From Zingiber officinale (taxonomy: Eukaryota; Streptophyta; Magnoliopsida; Zingiberales; Zingiberaceae): a stretch of 64,000 bases of DNA. The first letter of the stretch is position 1; each line of letters begins with the position of its first letter. The notes under the pieces were generated by a model that saw nothing but the letters and a program-made list of their open reading frames with translations, was not told the DNA's origin and made no database searches. This document shows, one piece after another, positions 29,694 through 41,097 of the stretch. The position numbers and the translations under genes are program-made. The DNA is taken from positions 166,368,837-166,432,836 of the forward strand of contig NC_055988.1 in NCBI RefSeq assembly GCF_018446385.1. Reading direction: 5' to 3'.

Positions 29694-32096
29694 TGTTGGA
29701 GTGTATACTGAAAGCCTAAGCTTTTGTAAACATTTATGTTAAATAAAGAATCACATTTGGTCAATTTATCTACATTTAGTTGTAGTTGTTCAATTAATTT
29801 ATACTGTAGATAACATAGTATGTGGTGTCACATGCAGAAGATGATGTTATCAGTACCTTATAAATTATAAACAGTAGCTCACGACCAAAATGGAAAGGAA
29901 CAAATCATTAGAAGGTCGTAGTATAATTAGGTATCAGTTTATCTTGACTGTATAATTACACCAGTACACTTAGAGTGTATTGAGTAGGATCATTTGAGGT
30001 CGTTTCTTTTATACTGATTTTATAAAGAAACAATGACCTCGGTTATTATGGAAGTGTGTGCTCTTAATCCTGATATAATAACAAGCACATATATTTGATA
30101 TTTATTTCTTTGATTTATCAATGGGTGAGATTTAGTTCGATGAATCAATAAGTCCGATAAGTTGGGAAATTGTATCACTTATAGTGTGTGTTGTTGATTA
30201 TAGAAGGAAACTGTGTCCTAGAGATACTAGGTTGATAATGTCCCCAAGAGGAGCTCATAAGGATTGTCATGTTAAACCCTGCAGGTGGACTTAGTCCGAC
30301 ATGACGATAAGGTTGAGTGGTACTACTCTTGGACTAAGATATTAATTAAATGAGTTGTCAGTAACTCACTTAATTAGTGGACATTCGATATCTTAAACAC
30401 AGGGAGACTAACACACTCATAATAAGAAGGAGCCCAAAAATGTAATTTGGGATTGGTGCGGTAGTTCAATAATAGTTCTCTAGTGGAATGAATTATTATT
30501 GATAAAATTAAGTTGTGTGTTCGAAATGAACATTAATTTTATCGGGAGACCAAAACCAATTCCTCCTCTCGGTCCCTATCGTAGCCTCTTATTTATAGAG
30601 TACTATACCCACCTATACCCACCTTCTATACCCACCAATAGGGGGCCGGCCAAGCTAGCTTGGGAACCAAGCTAGGGCCGGCCTAGGTATAAGATTGGGT
30701 GGCCGACCCTAGCTTGAATCCAAGCTAGTGGGGGCCGGCCAAATTAAATTAAAAAAGAAATTTAATTTTAATTTTTATTATATGGAAGATATAATTTATT
30801 AAAGAGAATTAAAATTAAAATATCTCTCTTGTAAAAGATCTACAAAAGATTAAAGAAAGAGATTAGATTTCTTTCCTTATTTGTAGATTGGTGAGATATT
30901 TTATTTTCTCTTTAAAAATTATTCACATGTTGTAAAATTAAAATTATAGAAATTTCCTTTTTATCAACTATGAAGAGATTTTGAAGAGAAATTTTATTTT
31001 TTAAAATTTTCGGAAACAAATTAGGAAGTTTTAATTGTTGATTGAAACTTGTCCAATTTGATTTCATTAATGTGGCCGGCCATAAGATTTCAATTGGGGA
31101 AATTTTATTTTATTTTTCTCAATTAAATCATGTCAAGGAAATTGAGGAAATTTTATTGTAATTAAATTTCCTAATTTGCCTAGGCCAAGGAATATAAAAG
31201 AAGGGGTGAGGGTGCCTTCAAGAGAACAACCTCTATTATTTTCTCTTCCTCTTTTATTCCTTGAAGGGTCGGCCATCCTTTTTCTCTCTTCCTCTTTGTG
31301 GTGGCCGAAACTCTCAAAGGCTTGGAGCTCTTGTGGCGGCTGGATACTACTTGGAGAAGAAGAAGAAGAAGAAGAAGGAGAAAAAGCTAGCATCTCTTGG
31401 AGCTTGGTTGGTGTTTTGTTCTTCATCCTTGGTAAAGCTTTTTGTAGCCGAACCTAGCTAGGAGGAGAAGAAGGTGGTTGGTGGTTTTTCATCTCGGAAG
31501 ATCGTTGCCCACACAACGTCCGAAGTTAGAAGAGGAATACGGTAGAAGATCAAGAGGTCTTTCTAAAAGATATAACTAGTAGTTTTTCCTTTTCCGCATC
31601 ATACTAGTTATTTATGGAAATAATACCAAGTACAAGAGGCTTACGTTCTAGTATTTCGAATATGTTTTTCGAAGTTGTGTTCTTTTATTTTTTTTTCCCT
31701 TGTGATTTGATTGTTCTTTTTGGTTAACCTAAAGTTATTTTAGGAAATTAAATATTAGATTTCTATAAAAGGTTTTGTCTAGTCGGTGGTGGTTGCTCCC
31801 ATATCCAAGAAGGCCATGTGCCTCGCCACGTCAGTACTGGGAACCAATTATGGAAATTAATATTTAATGGAATTAATAACTTAAGGTGATTTGGGTCGAA
31901 CGTGTTATGTTCCGCAGGAGACCCAAGTCAAAACCTAAAAGAACGAATAGATTATGTTTTGGATCAAACGTGTTAAGTTCCGCAGGCGATCCAAAATTTA
32001 ATTTAAAAGAACACATGGTAGCTAGGAAAAGGTTCAGACCTTTGTACAAAATTTTTGTACAGTGGAACCTCTAGGTTTTCCGAGTAGCAACCAACA
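29694..32096 (+). repeat. 5' LTR of the 16.8-kb copia element
   Basis: 2403 bp. About 30646-30740 holds a strong inverted repeat: ggccggcc and ctagcttgg facing ccaagctag and ggccggcc. The U5 end carries two copies of a block with gaacgtgttatgttccgcagg or near it (31897-31995). The 5' and 3' LTRs differ by only a few dozen changes by eye, so the insertion is young. Confidence 0.93.
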
Positions 32097-32098
32097 AT

Positions 32099-32110
32099 TG
32101 GTATCAGAAC
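32099..32110 (+). promoter_or_regulatory. Primer-binding site, tRNA-iMet type
   Basis: tggtatcagaac lies two bases after the 5' LTR and differs by one base from the usual plant TGGTATCAGAGC. Confidence 0.85.
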
Positions 32111-33658
32111 TAGGGTTTTGCCTCTGTGTATTTGGTATTAGTTTAATTATGCACATGTCATACATAATTTAGGCAGGATAATAGTAGGATGTGCTAACTT
32201 TGTGGATGCAGGATCCAACTATTATGGCTTTTAGTTATTATGTGTGTGATTAGACCCTTAGACATGTCAAGGGCATTTATATGTGTGTGCATGATTGTAT
32301 TAAAATACAGCAGGAGCTGTATTTAGTTTTATTAGGATTTTATTTTTGATCTAGATACATGTACATTCCTTTTATGGAATATAGGATCAAAAAATGTAAA
32401 ATTCTATTTATGTCGCGGATCGAATCTTGCAAAGCGTGGAACCTTCTAAGGACCAGAGGCGCAGCGGAACTAGGAGCAAGATGGATGCGACAGCTAGACC
32501 CGGTGGCGGTGGCCAAATATGGCAGCAGCTTGGGATGACAACACACGGAGGACAACTAGAGATAAAAGCCATAATAGTTGAAAATTAGATTTTCTATTTA
32601 TTTCTTTTATATTGTGCTGTGTGTGCATGTTGGTTTACATATTTAGTAGGCTAGCATAGTTAAAATTCCTCATTTATAAATAACTAAGTGGGAGAGGGAT
32701 TTTTAAGTAAATCCCATGGTCTCCATTACTGGTTTGTAAGTGATGCAAACAAGCTTGCGCGTTGGCTCTGAGTGTCTTCCTCCATAACGGATGAGCTTGT
32801 TTGTGGATCACTAGAACAGACTTCCATTTTTGGATGACTATAGGAAGTTAATTAAGAGCGTGTGATCTTCCCCAACGGAAGGGGCATAATCTTATTAATG
32901 GACTTAGTGTCAAGTAATGGTATACACTTAGACACATTTAATAGTATCCTCCCCAACGGAGTCACTACTATCACTTGTGTGACCAAAGGGAAACCAACTA
33001 TTGATTTGTCATAAAACTAGATTGACAATATAATAAAATTAATAAACCCCTCTTACAAATGTTTGAATTTGTATACGTCCACACTAACGTGGCATACAAG
33101 ATTCATGGTGTTTGAGGTAATTTTATTTGTCAAAAGTTATATTGACAAGATAGTCAATGGGTAAAACCCTCCTCTTACAAATGCTGAATTTGTATACGTC
33201 CACACTAACGTGGCATGCAAAATTCACGGTGTTTGAGGTGTTGGTGAATTTAAATAATATTGTTTGAGGAATCAATGTTATTTTAAATTCAAAGAGTTTT
33301 GACCAAATATTTGATCAAAGACAGATCATCTATTAATTTTATTCGTCATAAAGTAAAGTTGACGAGATAATAAAATTAATGAATAAAATCTCCTCTTCGA
33401 TTTTGTATACACAAAATTCATGGAGATTTTAAGGAGTTGATCTTGACCAAATATTTTTGTGATTCTTAGGATGTTTGTCAATCCCTAGTAGTCATACTAT
33501 AGAAAAATACTTAGTAGTCCCAATTGTAATGATTGGAAATAGGACTTGGACATTAAGGTAGACTGTCTTCTTAGAACTAAGAACAATTTAGGTGTATTTA
33601 ATTCATTAGTTGAAACATGTCTAGTGGTGTTATCTACCAGAACCTGGAGTGTAGATAC
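32111..33658 (+). other. Untranslated leader and gag remnant of the 16.8-kb element
   Basis: No intact gag. A repeated block, ttgtatacgtccacactaac then gtggcat and ggtgtttgaggt, occurs near 33070 and 33190. Only the last about 100 bases (33560-33658, ttgaaacatgtctagtggtg) align with the zinc-knuckle to protease border of the related element at 58050-58110. Confidence 0.7.
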
Positions 33659-34189
33659 TGTTAGGACCAAAAGTAGCTAGAGGGGGGGGGGGTGAATAGC
33701 TTCGCGTGTGCTCGTCGTGCTTCGTTGCTTGTTTCTTCGAAGTGATGCGCAGCGGAATACAAAGAAACAAACTACAACAATGCTAACAATAGGATTTTAC
33801 TTGGTATCCACCTCACAAGAGGTGACTAGTCCAAGGATCCACGCACACACACACACCTCCACTAATAAATACTCCTTTTCGGTAACTACCGAAGGCGGAG
33901 AAGCCCTACAAGACTCTCAATACAAGTAGAAGAAAGGGTAGTAAAGAATAAGCAAAAGCTTACAAGAGATGCAGTAAAAACCCTAGCTTCTTCTTCTTCT
34001 CGTTGCAACTCGCCTCTTGACTTGGAGAGCTTCCAAGATCCTTCAAGAACTGGCGATCTGAGCTTTGTGAGCGCTGTGGAGGAGTTGGCGAGAGCTCTGG
34101 AGTGAATCGGAGAAGTTCTTCTTCCGCAGCCATCGAACGCCTGCAGCTATAAACGACGCCAACGGTCGGATCCCGATAGATTCGAATGT

Positions 34190-34430
34190 TCCCAATCGAT
34201 CGGGGAGGCTTTGGATCGATCCACGGATCGATCCAGAGCGCCTCTGTGCTCTGGAAACGCGCCTGGATCGATCCACGGATCGATCCAAAGCAGCCGCGTC
34301 CCAATCGATCCACCGATCGATTGGGACATCTGGATCGATCCACGGAGCGATCTGTTCGCTGGGACAGGTCTGGATCGATCCACTGATCGATCCAGAGCCT
34401 GGATCGATCCACTGATCGATCCAGCACTTG
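34190..34430. repeat. Cluster of ggatcgatcc palindromes
   Basis: ggatcgatccacggatcgatc type double palindromes recur about seven times with 10-30 base spacers. The counterpart in the other LTR (40030-40240) has fewer and rearranged units. The 80-160 aa frames here on both strands are products of the repeat. Confidence 0.85.
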
Positions 34431-34459
34431 GTTTTTGTCCAAAACCAAGTCCTAAACCT

Positions 34460-35276
34460 CCCAAACCAACATCCGGTCAACCTTGACCTGTTGGTATGTC
34501 ATGCCTAGCATCTAGTCACTCCCTTGACCTGCTAGGACTCCCTTACCAAGTGTCCGGTCAATCCCTTTGACCCACTTGGACTTTTCTCTATGCCAAGTAT
34601 CCGGTCAACCCCTTTGACCTACTTGGACTTTTCTTTCATGCCAAGTATCCAGTCAATCCTTTGACCTACTTGGACTTCCCAGCACCAGATGTCCGATCAT
34701 CCTTGATCCATCTGGATTTTCCCTTGCCTGGCTTCACTCACCAGGACTTTCACCTAGCTTCACTCACTAGGGTTTTCCATCTGCCTAGCTTCACTCACTA
34801 GGACTTTCACCTGGCTTCACTCACCAGGGTTTTCCATCTGCCTAGCTTCACTCACTAGGACTTTCACCTGGCTTCACTCACCAGGATTTCCATCTGCCTA
34901 GCTTTACTCACTAGGACTTCCTTCTGCCTGGCTTCACTCACCAGGACTTTTCTTCTGCCTGGCTTCACTCACCAGGACTTTCACCTGGCTTCACTCACCA
35001 GGATTTCCATCTGCCTAGCTTCACTCACTAGGACTTTCACCTGGCTTCACTCACCAGGATTTCCATCTGCCTAGCTTCACTCACTAGGACTTCCTTCTGC
35101 CTGGCTTCACTCACCAGGACTTTCATTTTGCCTAACATCCCAGTTAGGACTTCCCAGTCAAGTATCCAGTCATCCTTGACCTACTTGACTCTTCTTCAAT
35201 CAATATCTTATTGTCAAACATCTAAACCCAAACCAAGACTCAGCTTGGTTACCCAGGTCAACCTTGACCTGAGGGA
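34460..35276. repeat. Array of about 20 short hairpin units with matching but variable stems
   Basis: Successive units have self-complementary arms that change together: CCAACA/TGTTGG (34466-34494), CCTAGC/GCTAGG (34504-34536), CCAAGTG/CACTTGG, CCAAGTA/TACTTGG twice, CCAGATG/CATCTGG, then many CCTGG/CCAGG alternating with CCTAG/CTAGG around ttcactca loops, CCTAAC/GTTAGG and TCAAGTA/TACTTGA. Longer units have tccggtcaaccttgacc in the loop. Arms and loops are plain in the sequence; function is unknown. Confidence 0.88.
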
Positions 35277-35289
35277 TATTGCACCAACA

Positions 35290-37626
35290 ATCTCCCCCTT
35301 TTTGATGTTTGACAATACCACAATAACACTTATAATCCCATATGTAAGTTAGGCTAATCCCATAGCCTCCTTCTTCATGCCACTAGGTAATGAAAGCATA
35401 AATTAAGCTCTTCATTCTCCCCCTAAGAGGGCAAACTCCCTCTAGGTAATGAAAGCCTAACTTACTCCCTTTCATGAGTCCTTTCATTCTCCCCCTATGA
35501 CCTTCCCATAGGTAATGAAGGACTAAGCTTAACCATACGTTCTCCCCCTATTGGCACACATCAACCCATCGTTGGACACACATCAACCTATGCTCCAATT
35601 CTGGGCACACTTCAACAAATCCATTTGTTGAAGACTCTTACCCTGAAGAGTTGCTCATCGTTGTTCACAACATCACTCGTTGTGATCAACACGATAATGA
35701 AGGTCCCATACCCTTCATTTTCCTTAACTTCTCCCTCAATGTAGACAACTACCCAACCTTGAGCATTATCTACTACTTGAGTGTCCACTTGAAATAATGA
35801 GGATATCCACTCCCCATTTCTCCCCATTTCAAGTTTAAATGCTCAACCTTGAGCAAGTTTACAACAGAAGGTTAACCACCTTCCAAGGTTCATGAAAAAT
35901 AATTTTCATGTCTTTAAAGAGTCCCTCCCCCTAAAGACATGGTGGTTACTTCTGTCATTGCAACAATGACTTGGAATCCCTAAAACATTAGGAAACCCAA
36001 ATTTGGAAGTTTTGAGGTTCAAATATTCAAAATTTGAAACAACCTCAACCTAAACTTCTACTTAGTCTTCGTTAACCAATCCATCCTTGTTTTCAACATG
36101 AAAACACCCTTTGTATGTATACAAATGTATTTAAGGGGTTTGGAATGGTTACCTAGACTCAAAGAGGTTCAAAGATGCTGAAATCAGGCCTTCCCACCAA
36201 AATCAGCAACTTGGATCGATTGAGTTGGGTTCCAATCGATTGAACCTTTCGAATCGATCCACGGATCGATTCAGACTCCCGGATCGATCGGCTGATCGAT
36301 CCAGTGAGCTTCTGCTAATTTCCGTTTGAATCGATCCATGGATCGATTCGGGCACTCCAATCGATCCATGGATCGATCAGAGCTCTGATAGTTGCTGAAA
36401 TTCCATTTCAGTCAACTTCAGAAACCCCTAGAAAATTCTACAAAAATACAAAAATTATGAAATTTCGTGTAGACATTATTTAGGGCATACTTAATCATGA
36501 AAAAATAGCTTTCTATGAAAATATATCATATTTTCAAAGATTGACACAAACTTGAAAACTTGCAAAAACTTTAGTGTTTTTCTTCAAGTTTGTGTCTAAC
36601 TATTCAATGGTGATTACTATCAAAAGATAGCCTTCACCAAGGTTTTCCAAAAACATTTTAAAAACATTTTCAAAACCAATATCCCATCATGTTCCTTGGG
36701 TATAATGCACATGACTTGTACATTAGCTTTCCCAATGATGAGAAAACACATAACTATGTGTTTTGATGAATTTAAAACTCAAAGAAATGCACTAAATCAA
36801 CATCTTGAGCTTTGTTCATCATCCTAACATCTCACTTGTATATAATATGCACTAAAACACATACAAGTCACCTTATAGTCTTTGTGAGATGTAGATTTTG
36901 GTTTTTGCCCTAATCTAGGGATCATGCATATTTATCTAGGCATTTTAGAAATGTTAGACATCCACCTAGGATGTCACTTGTCAATAAGTGTCGTTAAATG
37001 CCATTTATCCTTAATTACAAGGAATTAAACTTAATGCATGATTATGTTATGGCATACATCAAAATAAAATAACTTTAAAAAAAATATCCTATTACTACAT
37101 GATGTATGAATGTCATGACATGGTATTTTTAGATTTTCCATAATAAAACATGGATGCAAAAACTAGACATGATGTCATGGCATATGATGGGCAAACAATC
37201 ATGGCAAGATTTAGCATAAATAAAATATACCTAGATTAACTATCTAAGTATCCTTAAAGTCTTAGCTAAACTTACACCTTAAACCTAGATTGCCCTAAAG
37301 TGCTTCAAGAGAGTGCCAAAACCTAGATTGGCATTTATAATTTCCTCAAGAGTAGCACTTTTAAATTAAGGCTTAGTTTGCCTTTAATTTCCTAAGAACA
37401 TACCAAAATCCCAACTTGGTAGTTCTTGTGTTTTCTCAAATTTGTGCCACTTTAAAATAAAATCAATACTTCTCCAATTTGACACATTTACTCTTTCAAG
37501 GAGTAATCAAAAGGTCCATTTCATTTTCAAAGGTTAACTAAAACCTTGAAAATGCTCCTTGAGTGTCAATTTCCTCAAAGTTGGGTTAACTACCCTTCTA
37601 ATCGGAGTTGACACTCTCTAACCCAT
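35290..37626 (-). other. Noncoding 3' interior of the gag-only element
   Basis: It starts with the polypurine tract (complement of atctccccctttt) next to the LTR. The rest is AT-rich with stops in all frames and a second small group of atcgatcc palindromes at 36205-36380. In an autonomous element this is where pol would be. Confidence 0.75.
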
Positions 37627-38259
37627 CTATGGGGTAGAGAAGATGCTCCTAGGAACCCAACACCTATTGGTGCTCCTTGGATGCTCTAGGTACTCACTAG
37701 GGATAACTTCCCTAGATACCTTCCTAGTGACCTTGTTGGGCTTCTTAGAAGCCTTGGTCACATTTTCTAGGTCAACTCTAGGGATAACCTCCCTTGTGAC
37801 CTTGTTTGTGACTTTCTTAGACTTCTTAGAAGTCTTAGTCACATTTATTGCAAAAATACTCTTAGGGATGACTTCCCTAGTATTTTTGGCTTGACCACTA
37901 GACCTAGGGTTTGTTCCATAACTATATGGAACTCTATGGTAAGAGGGCACATCCTTCTTAGCCTTTGGTTTGTATCCCAAACCTCTATGGCCATTGGATG
38001 GCTTTTGTACCCCTAAACCTAGGTTATGCTCATTTTGCCCTAATAGGATATTTTCCATCCTTTTTAGGGTCTTTTCCATTTTATCAAGCCTTGATCTCAA
38101 GACTTGATTTTCTATCACTAAGTCCTTAGTTTTTGGTTTTCCATTAAGTTCATGAGCATTTTTGTTTCTAGGCTTGTATCTTACATCCTTAGAGTTATCG
38201 CCTAGGTTTTTACCTACATTCCTAGCCTTAGGGATAGTAGTTTTGGCATGTAGGGCCAC
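37627..38259 (-). pseudogene. Gag C-terminal region, cut off at the protease border
   Basis: A 210-aa open stretch in the same frame as the Gag gene just upstream (minus strand), separated from it by 42 codons holding three stops. It has a coiled-coil-like IENQVLRSRLDKMEKTLKRM and basic repeats TREVIP and VTKxSKK. It ends RCWVPRSIFSTP and a stop at the place where related elements pass into the protease (a CWVLDSG-type site). The sequence after it is noncoding. Confidence 0.75.
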
Positions 38260-38385
38260 ATGCTTTTCCTTAAAGCCCTCATGCTTCCTATTCTTATGGT
38301 AAGTCGCATTAAAATGATAAAGATTTGATCTAGCATGCTTTTACCATTTTGCAAGGAATAGGCTCAATGAAAGTTACCTTCCTTT

Positions 38386-39408
38386 TTACCTTGGAGGCTC
38401 CCCTTGACTAGTGCCTCCTTGAGCCTTGACCATCTTCTTCCCCTTGGGGCATTGACTTCGGTAATGCCCTTTTTGTTGACACAAGAAGCACACAATGTGC
38501 TCCTTGCTCTTCTTTGTCCCGGGGGTGGTCTCCTTGGGCTTCTCCTTGCCCTTTTGTGCCACTTGGCCCTTCTTCTTGGCCAATTTAGGGCATTTGCTCT
38601 TGTAGTGCCCACTTTCCCTACACTCAAAACATATTATATGATTTTTATTTTTAATTAAAACATTTATACCTTCTTGTATAGGGATGGCACTTGCTCCTCC
38701 ATTTGATATTTCTTGAATTTCGGAGGTGGCACAATCTTCTTCTTCTTCACTTGACCCGGATGTAGAAGCTTCTCCTTCTTCTTGATCCGGCGTCACCAAG
38801 AATTGCTCCCCCTCAATCCTAGAGGTGGAGGCTTCATCATTTTGAATGTGAAACAAGGAGTATGCTCCCTCCTTGTTCCCTTCGGTGCATTCCCTTGATG
38901 ATGAATCTTCTTGGATTTCCTCTTCTTCGGAGGTTGAGCATCTCTCAACCTCGGAGTCCTCCTCTTGGTCTTGATCCAATGAGTCGCCCTCTTTGGATTC
39001 TCCTTGATTTGATACAGTGGAGGGGATCTCATGAATTCTTGCCAATTTGCTCCAAAGCTCCTTGGCATCTTCAAACTCTCCAATTTGTTCCAAGATGTTG
39101 CTTGGCAATAAATTGACCAAAAGCTTGGTCACTTTGTCATTGGCCTCACATCTTTGGATTTGGTCTTTACTCCACTTGCTCCTTTTGAGTACTTTGCCCT
39201 TGGAATTTGTGGGAGCTTCAAAACCTTCCATGAGAGCAAACCATTGCTCTATCTCCATCATAAGAAAATTTTCGATTCTTGATTTCCAAGAATCGAAGCT
39301 TGTAGATGAATATGGTGGAGCCACCCTTGTGTCAAATCTAAGTCCATCTTGGAATTGCATCTTGAAGTTGAGCTTGATAAAGTCTTGAACTTGAAGAATT
39401 TGCTTCAA
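38386..39408 (-). CDS. Gag of the non-autonomous element, two CCHC zinc knuckles
   Basis: A 340-aa open frame starting MKQILQVQDFIKLNF about 70 bases after the primer-binding site. Residues about 30-135 form a copia-type capsid region (SSTSFDSWKSRIENFLMMEI, ALMEGFEAP, LLPSNILEQIGEFEDAKELW). Residues about 140-235 are acidic and Ser/Glu-rich. Two zinc knuckles follow: CFECRESGHYKSKC and CFLCQQKGHYRSQC. This would package the element RNA. The start could be one of several in-frame ATGs, the second being at FKMQFQDGLRF. Apart from the downstream stops it looks intact, notable in an element with no enzymes. Confidence 0.88.
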   Translation of the reverse strand: MKQILQVQDFIKLNFKMQFQDGLRFDTRVAPPYSSTSFDSWKSRIENFLMMEIEQWFALMEGFEAPTNSKGKVLKRSKWSKDQIQRCEANDKVTKLLVNLLPSNILEQIGEFEDAKELWSKLARIHEIPSTVSNQGESKEGDSLDQDQEEDSEVERCSTSEEEEIQEDSSSRECTEGNKEGAYSLFHIQNDEASTSRIEGEQFLVTPDQEEGEASTSGSSEEEEDCATSEIQEISNGGASAIPIQEGINVLIKNKNHIICFECRESGHYKSKCPKLAKKKGQVAQKGKEKPKETTPGTKKSKEHIVCFLCQQKGHYRSQCPKGKKMVKAQGGTSQGEPPR

Positions 39409-39478
39409 CTTCTACACCCTCTAGCTTTTCTTGTTATGCTTGACCCTTCCGGCAATGATTCCGGTGAAGAGCGGCCTT

Positions 39479-39490
39479 GCTCTGATACCA
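39479..39490 (-). promoter_or_regulatory. Primer-binding site of the gag-only element
   Basis: The complement reads TGGTATCAGAGC, a perfect tRNA-iMet site, two bases from the LTR end at 39493. Confidence 0.92.
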
Positions 39491-39492
39491 CT

Positions 39493-41092
39493 TGTTAGGA
39501 CCGAAAAGTAGCTAGAGGGGGGGGGGGGGGGGAATAGCTTCGCGTGTGCTCGTCGAGCTTCGTTGCTTGTTTCTTCAAGTGATGCGCAGCGGAATACAAA
39601 GAAACAAACTACAACAATGCTAACAATAGGATTTTACTTGGTATCCACCTCACAAGAGGTGACTAGTCCAAGGATCCACGCACACACACACACCTCCACT
39701 AATAAACACTCCTTTTCGGTAACTACCGAAGGCGGAGAAGCCCTACAAGACTCTCAATACAAGTAGAAGAAAGGGTAGTAAAGAATAAGCAAAAGCTTAC
39801 AAGAGATGCAGTAAAAACCCTAGCTTCTTCTTCTTCTCGTTGCAACTCGCCTCTTGACTTGGAGAGCTTCCAAGATCCTTCAAGAACTGGCGATCTGAGC
39901 TTTGTGAGCGCTGTGGAGGAGTTGGCGAGAGCTCTGGAGTGAATCGGAGAAGTTCTTCTTCCGCAGCCATCGAACGCCTGCAGCTATAAACGACGCCAAC
40001 GGTCGGATCCCGATCGATTCGAATGTTCCCAATCGATCGGGGAGGCTTTGGATCGATCCAGAGCGCCTCTGTGCTCCCGATCGATCCACGGATCGATCCA
40101 CGCTTATCGCGCCCCAATCGATCCATCGATCGATTGGGACATCGGATCGATCCACGGATCGATCCGAAGCTCGATCCAGACAGTCCGGATCGATCCATCG
40201 ATCGATCCAGCCCGGATCGATCCATGATCGATCCAGACTTGGTTTTGTCCAAAACCAAGTCCTAAACCTCCCAAACCAACATCCGGTCAACCTTGACCTG
40301 TTGGTATGTCATGCCCAGCATCTAGTCACTCCCTTGACCTGCTAGGACTCCCTTACCAAGTGTCCGGTCAATCCTTTGACCCACTTGGACTTTTCTCGTG
40401 CAAGTATCCGTCAACCCTTTGACCTACTTGGACTTTTCTTTCATGCCAAGTATCCATCAATCCTTTGACCTACTTGGACTTCCCAAGACTGATGTCCGAT
40501 CATCCTTGATCCATCTGGATTTTCCCTTGCCTGGCTTCACTCACCAGGGCTTTCACCTAGCTTCACTTCACTAGGGTTTTCCATCTGCCTAGCTTCACTC
40601 ACTAGGACTTTCACCTGGCTTCACTCACCAGGATTTCCATCTGCCTAGCTTCACTCACTAGGACTTTCACCTGGCTTCACTCACCAGGATTTCCATCTGC
40701 CTAGCTTCACTCACTAGGACTTCCTTCTGCCTGACTTCACTCACCAGGACTTTTCTTCTGCCTGGCTTCACTCACCAGGACTTTCACCTGGCTTCACTCA
40801 CCAGGATTTCCATCTGCCTAGCTTCACTCACTAGGACTTTCACCTGGCTTCACTCACCAGGATTTCCATCTGCCTAGCTTCACTCACTAGGACTTCCTTC
40901 TGCCTGGCTTCACTCACCAGGACTTTCATTTTGCCTAACATCCCAGTTAGGACTTCCCAGTCAAGTATCCAGTCATCCTTGACCTACTTGACTCTTCTTC
41001 AATCAATATCTTATTGTCAAACATCTAAACTCAAACCAAGACTCAGCTTGGTTACCCAGGTCAACCTTGACCTGAGGGATATTGCACCAACA
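39493..41092 (-). repeat. LTR of the gag-only element, right copy (5' LTR)
   Basis: 1600 bp. Very similar to 33659-35289, with most differences in the palindrome block and the number of hairpin units. Confidence 0.92.
40262..41080. repeat. Hairpin-unit array, second copy
   Basis: Same unit order as 34460-35276. Some stems have decayed on one arm, for example CCCAGC against GCTAGG at 40314-40345, which shows that pairing is not kept by identity of the copies alone. Confidence 0.85.
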
Positions 41093-41097
41093 GATAC

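Larger units (their letters stand above)
33659..35289 (-). repeat. LTR of the gag-only element, left copy (3' LTR)
   Basis: 1631 bp. Contents in plus orientation: a poly-G run near 33680, a block of GATC palindromes (34190-34430), then a long array of short hairpins (34460-35276). Confidence 0.92.
33659..41092 (-). mobile_element. Nested 7.4-kb gag-only retrotransposon, TSD GATAC
   Basis: LTRs at 33659-35289 and 39493-41092 read TGTTAGGACC to GCACCAACA on the plus strand, with gatac at 33654-33658 and 41093-41097. The primer-binding site is on the minus strand at 39479-39490, and the polypurine tract is at 35290-35304 (minus strand aaaaagggggagat). The interior encodes a SIRE/Maximus-like Gag but no protease, integrase or reverse transcriptase, so it must depend on enzymes made elsewhere. 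Confidence 0.92.

Noticed and set aside
31133..31461. Frames near 31.2 kb and 45.6 kb with Ser-Pro or Leu-Trp-rich peptides
   Set aside because: LTR sequence with a GAA/TTC microsatellite, present identically in both LTRs.
34043..34486. Overlapping frames rich in Asp-Arg-Ser (DRSVDRS, IDPWIDP) on both strands
   Set aside because: These are translations of the ggatcgatcc palindrome block, identical in meaning on both strands.
34715..35125. Regularly repeated short units, considered as a CRISPR-like array
   Set aside because: Units are self-complementary and contiguous without unique spacers, inside a plant LTR with matching copy at 40.5-40.9 kb.
37643..37894. 83-aa hydrophobic frame on the plus strand
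   Set aside because: Antisense shadow of the lysine-rich Gag C-terminal repeats on the minus strand.
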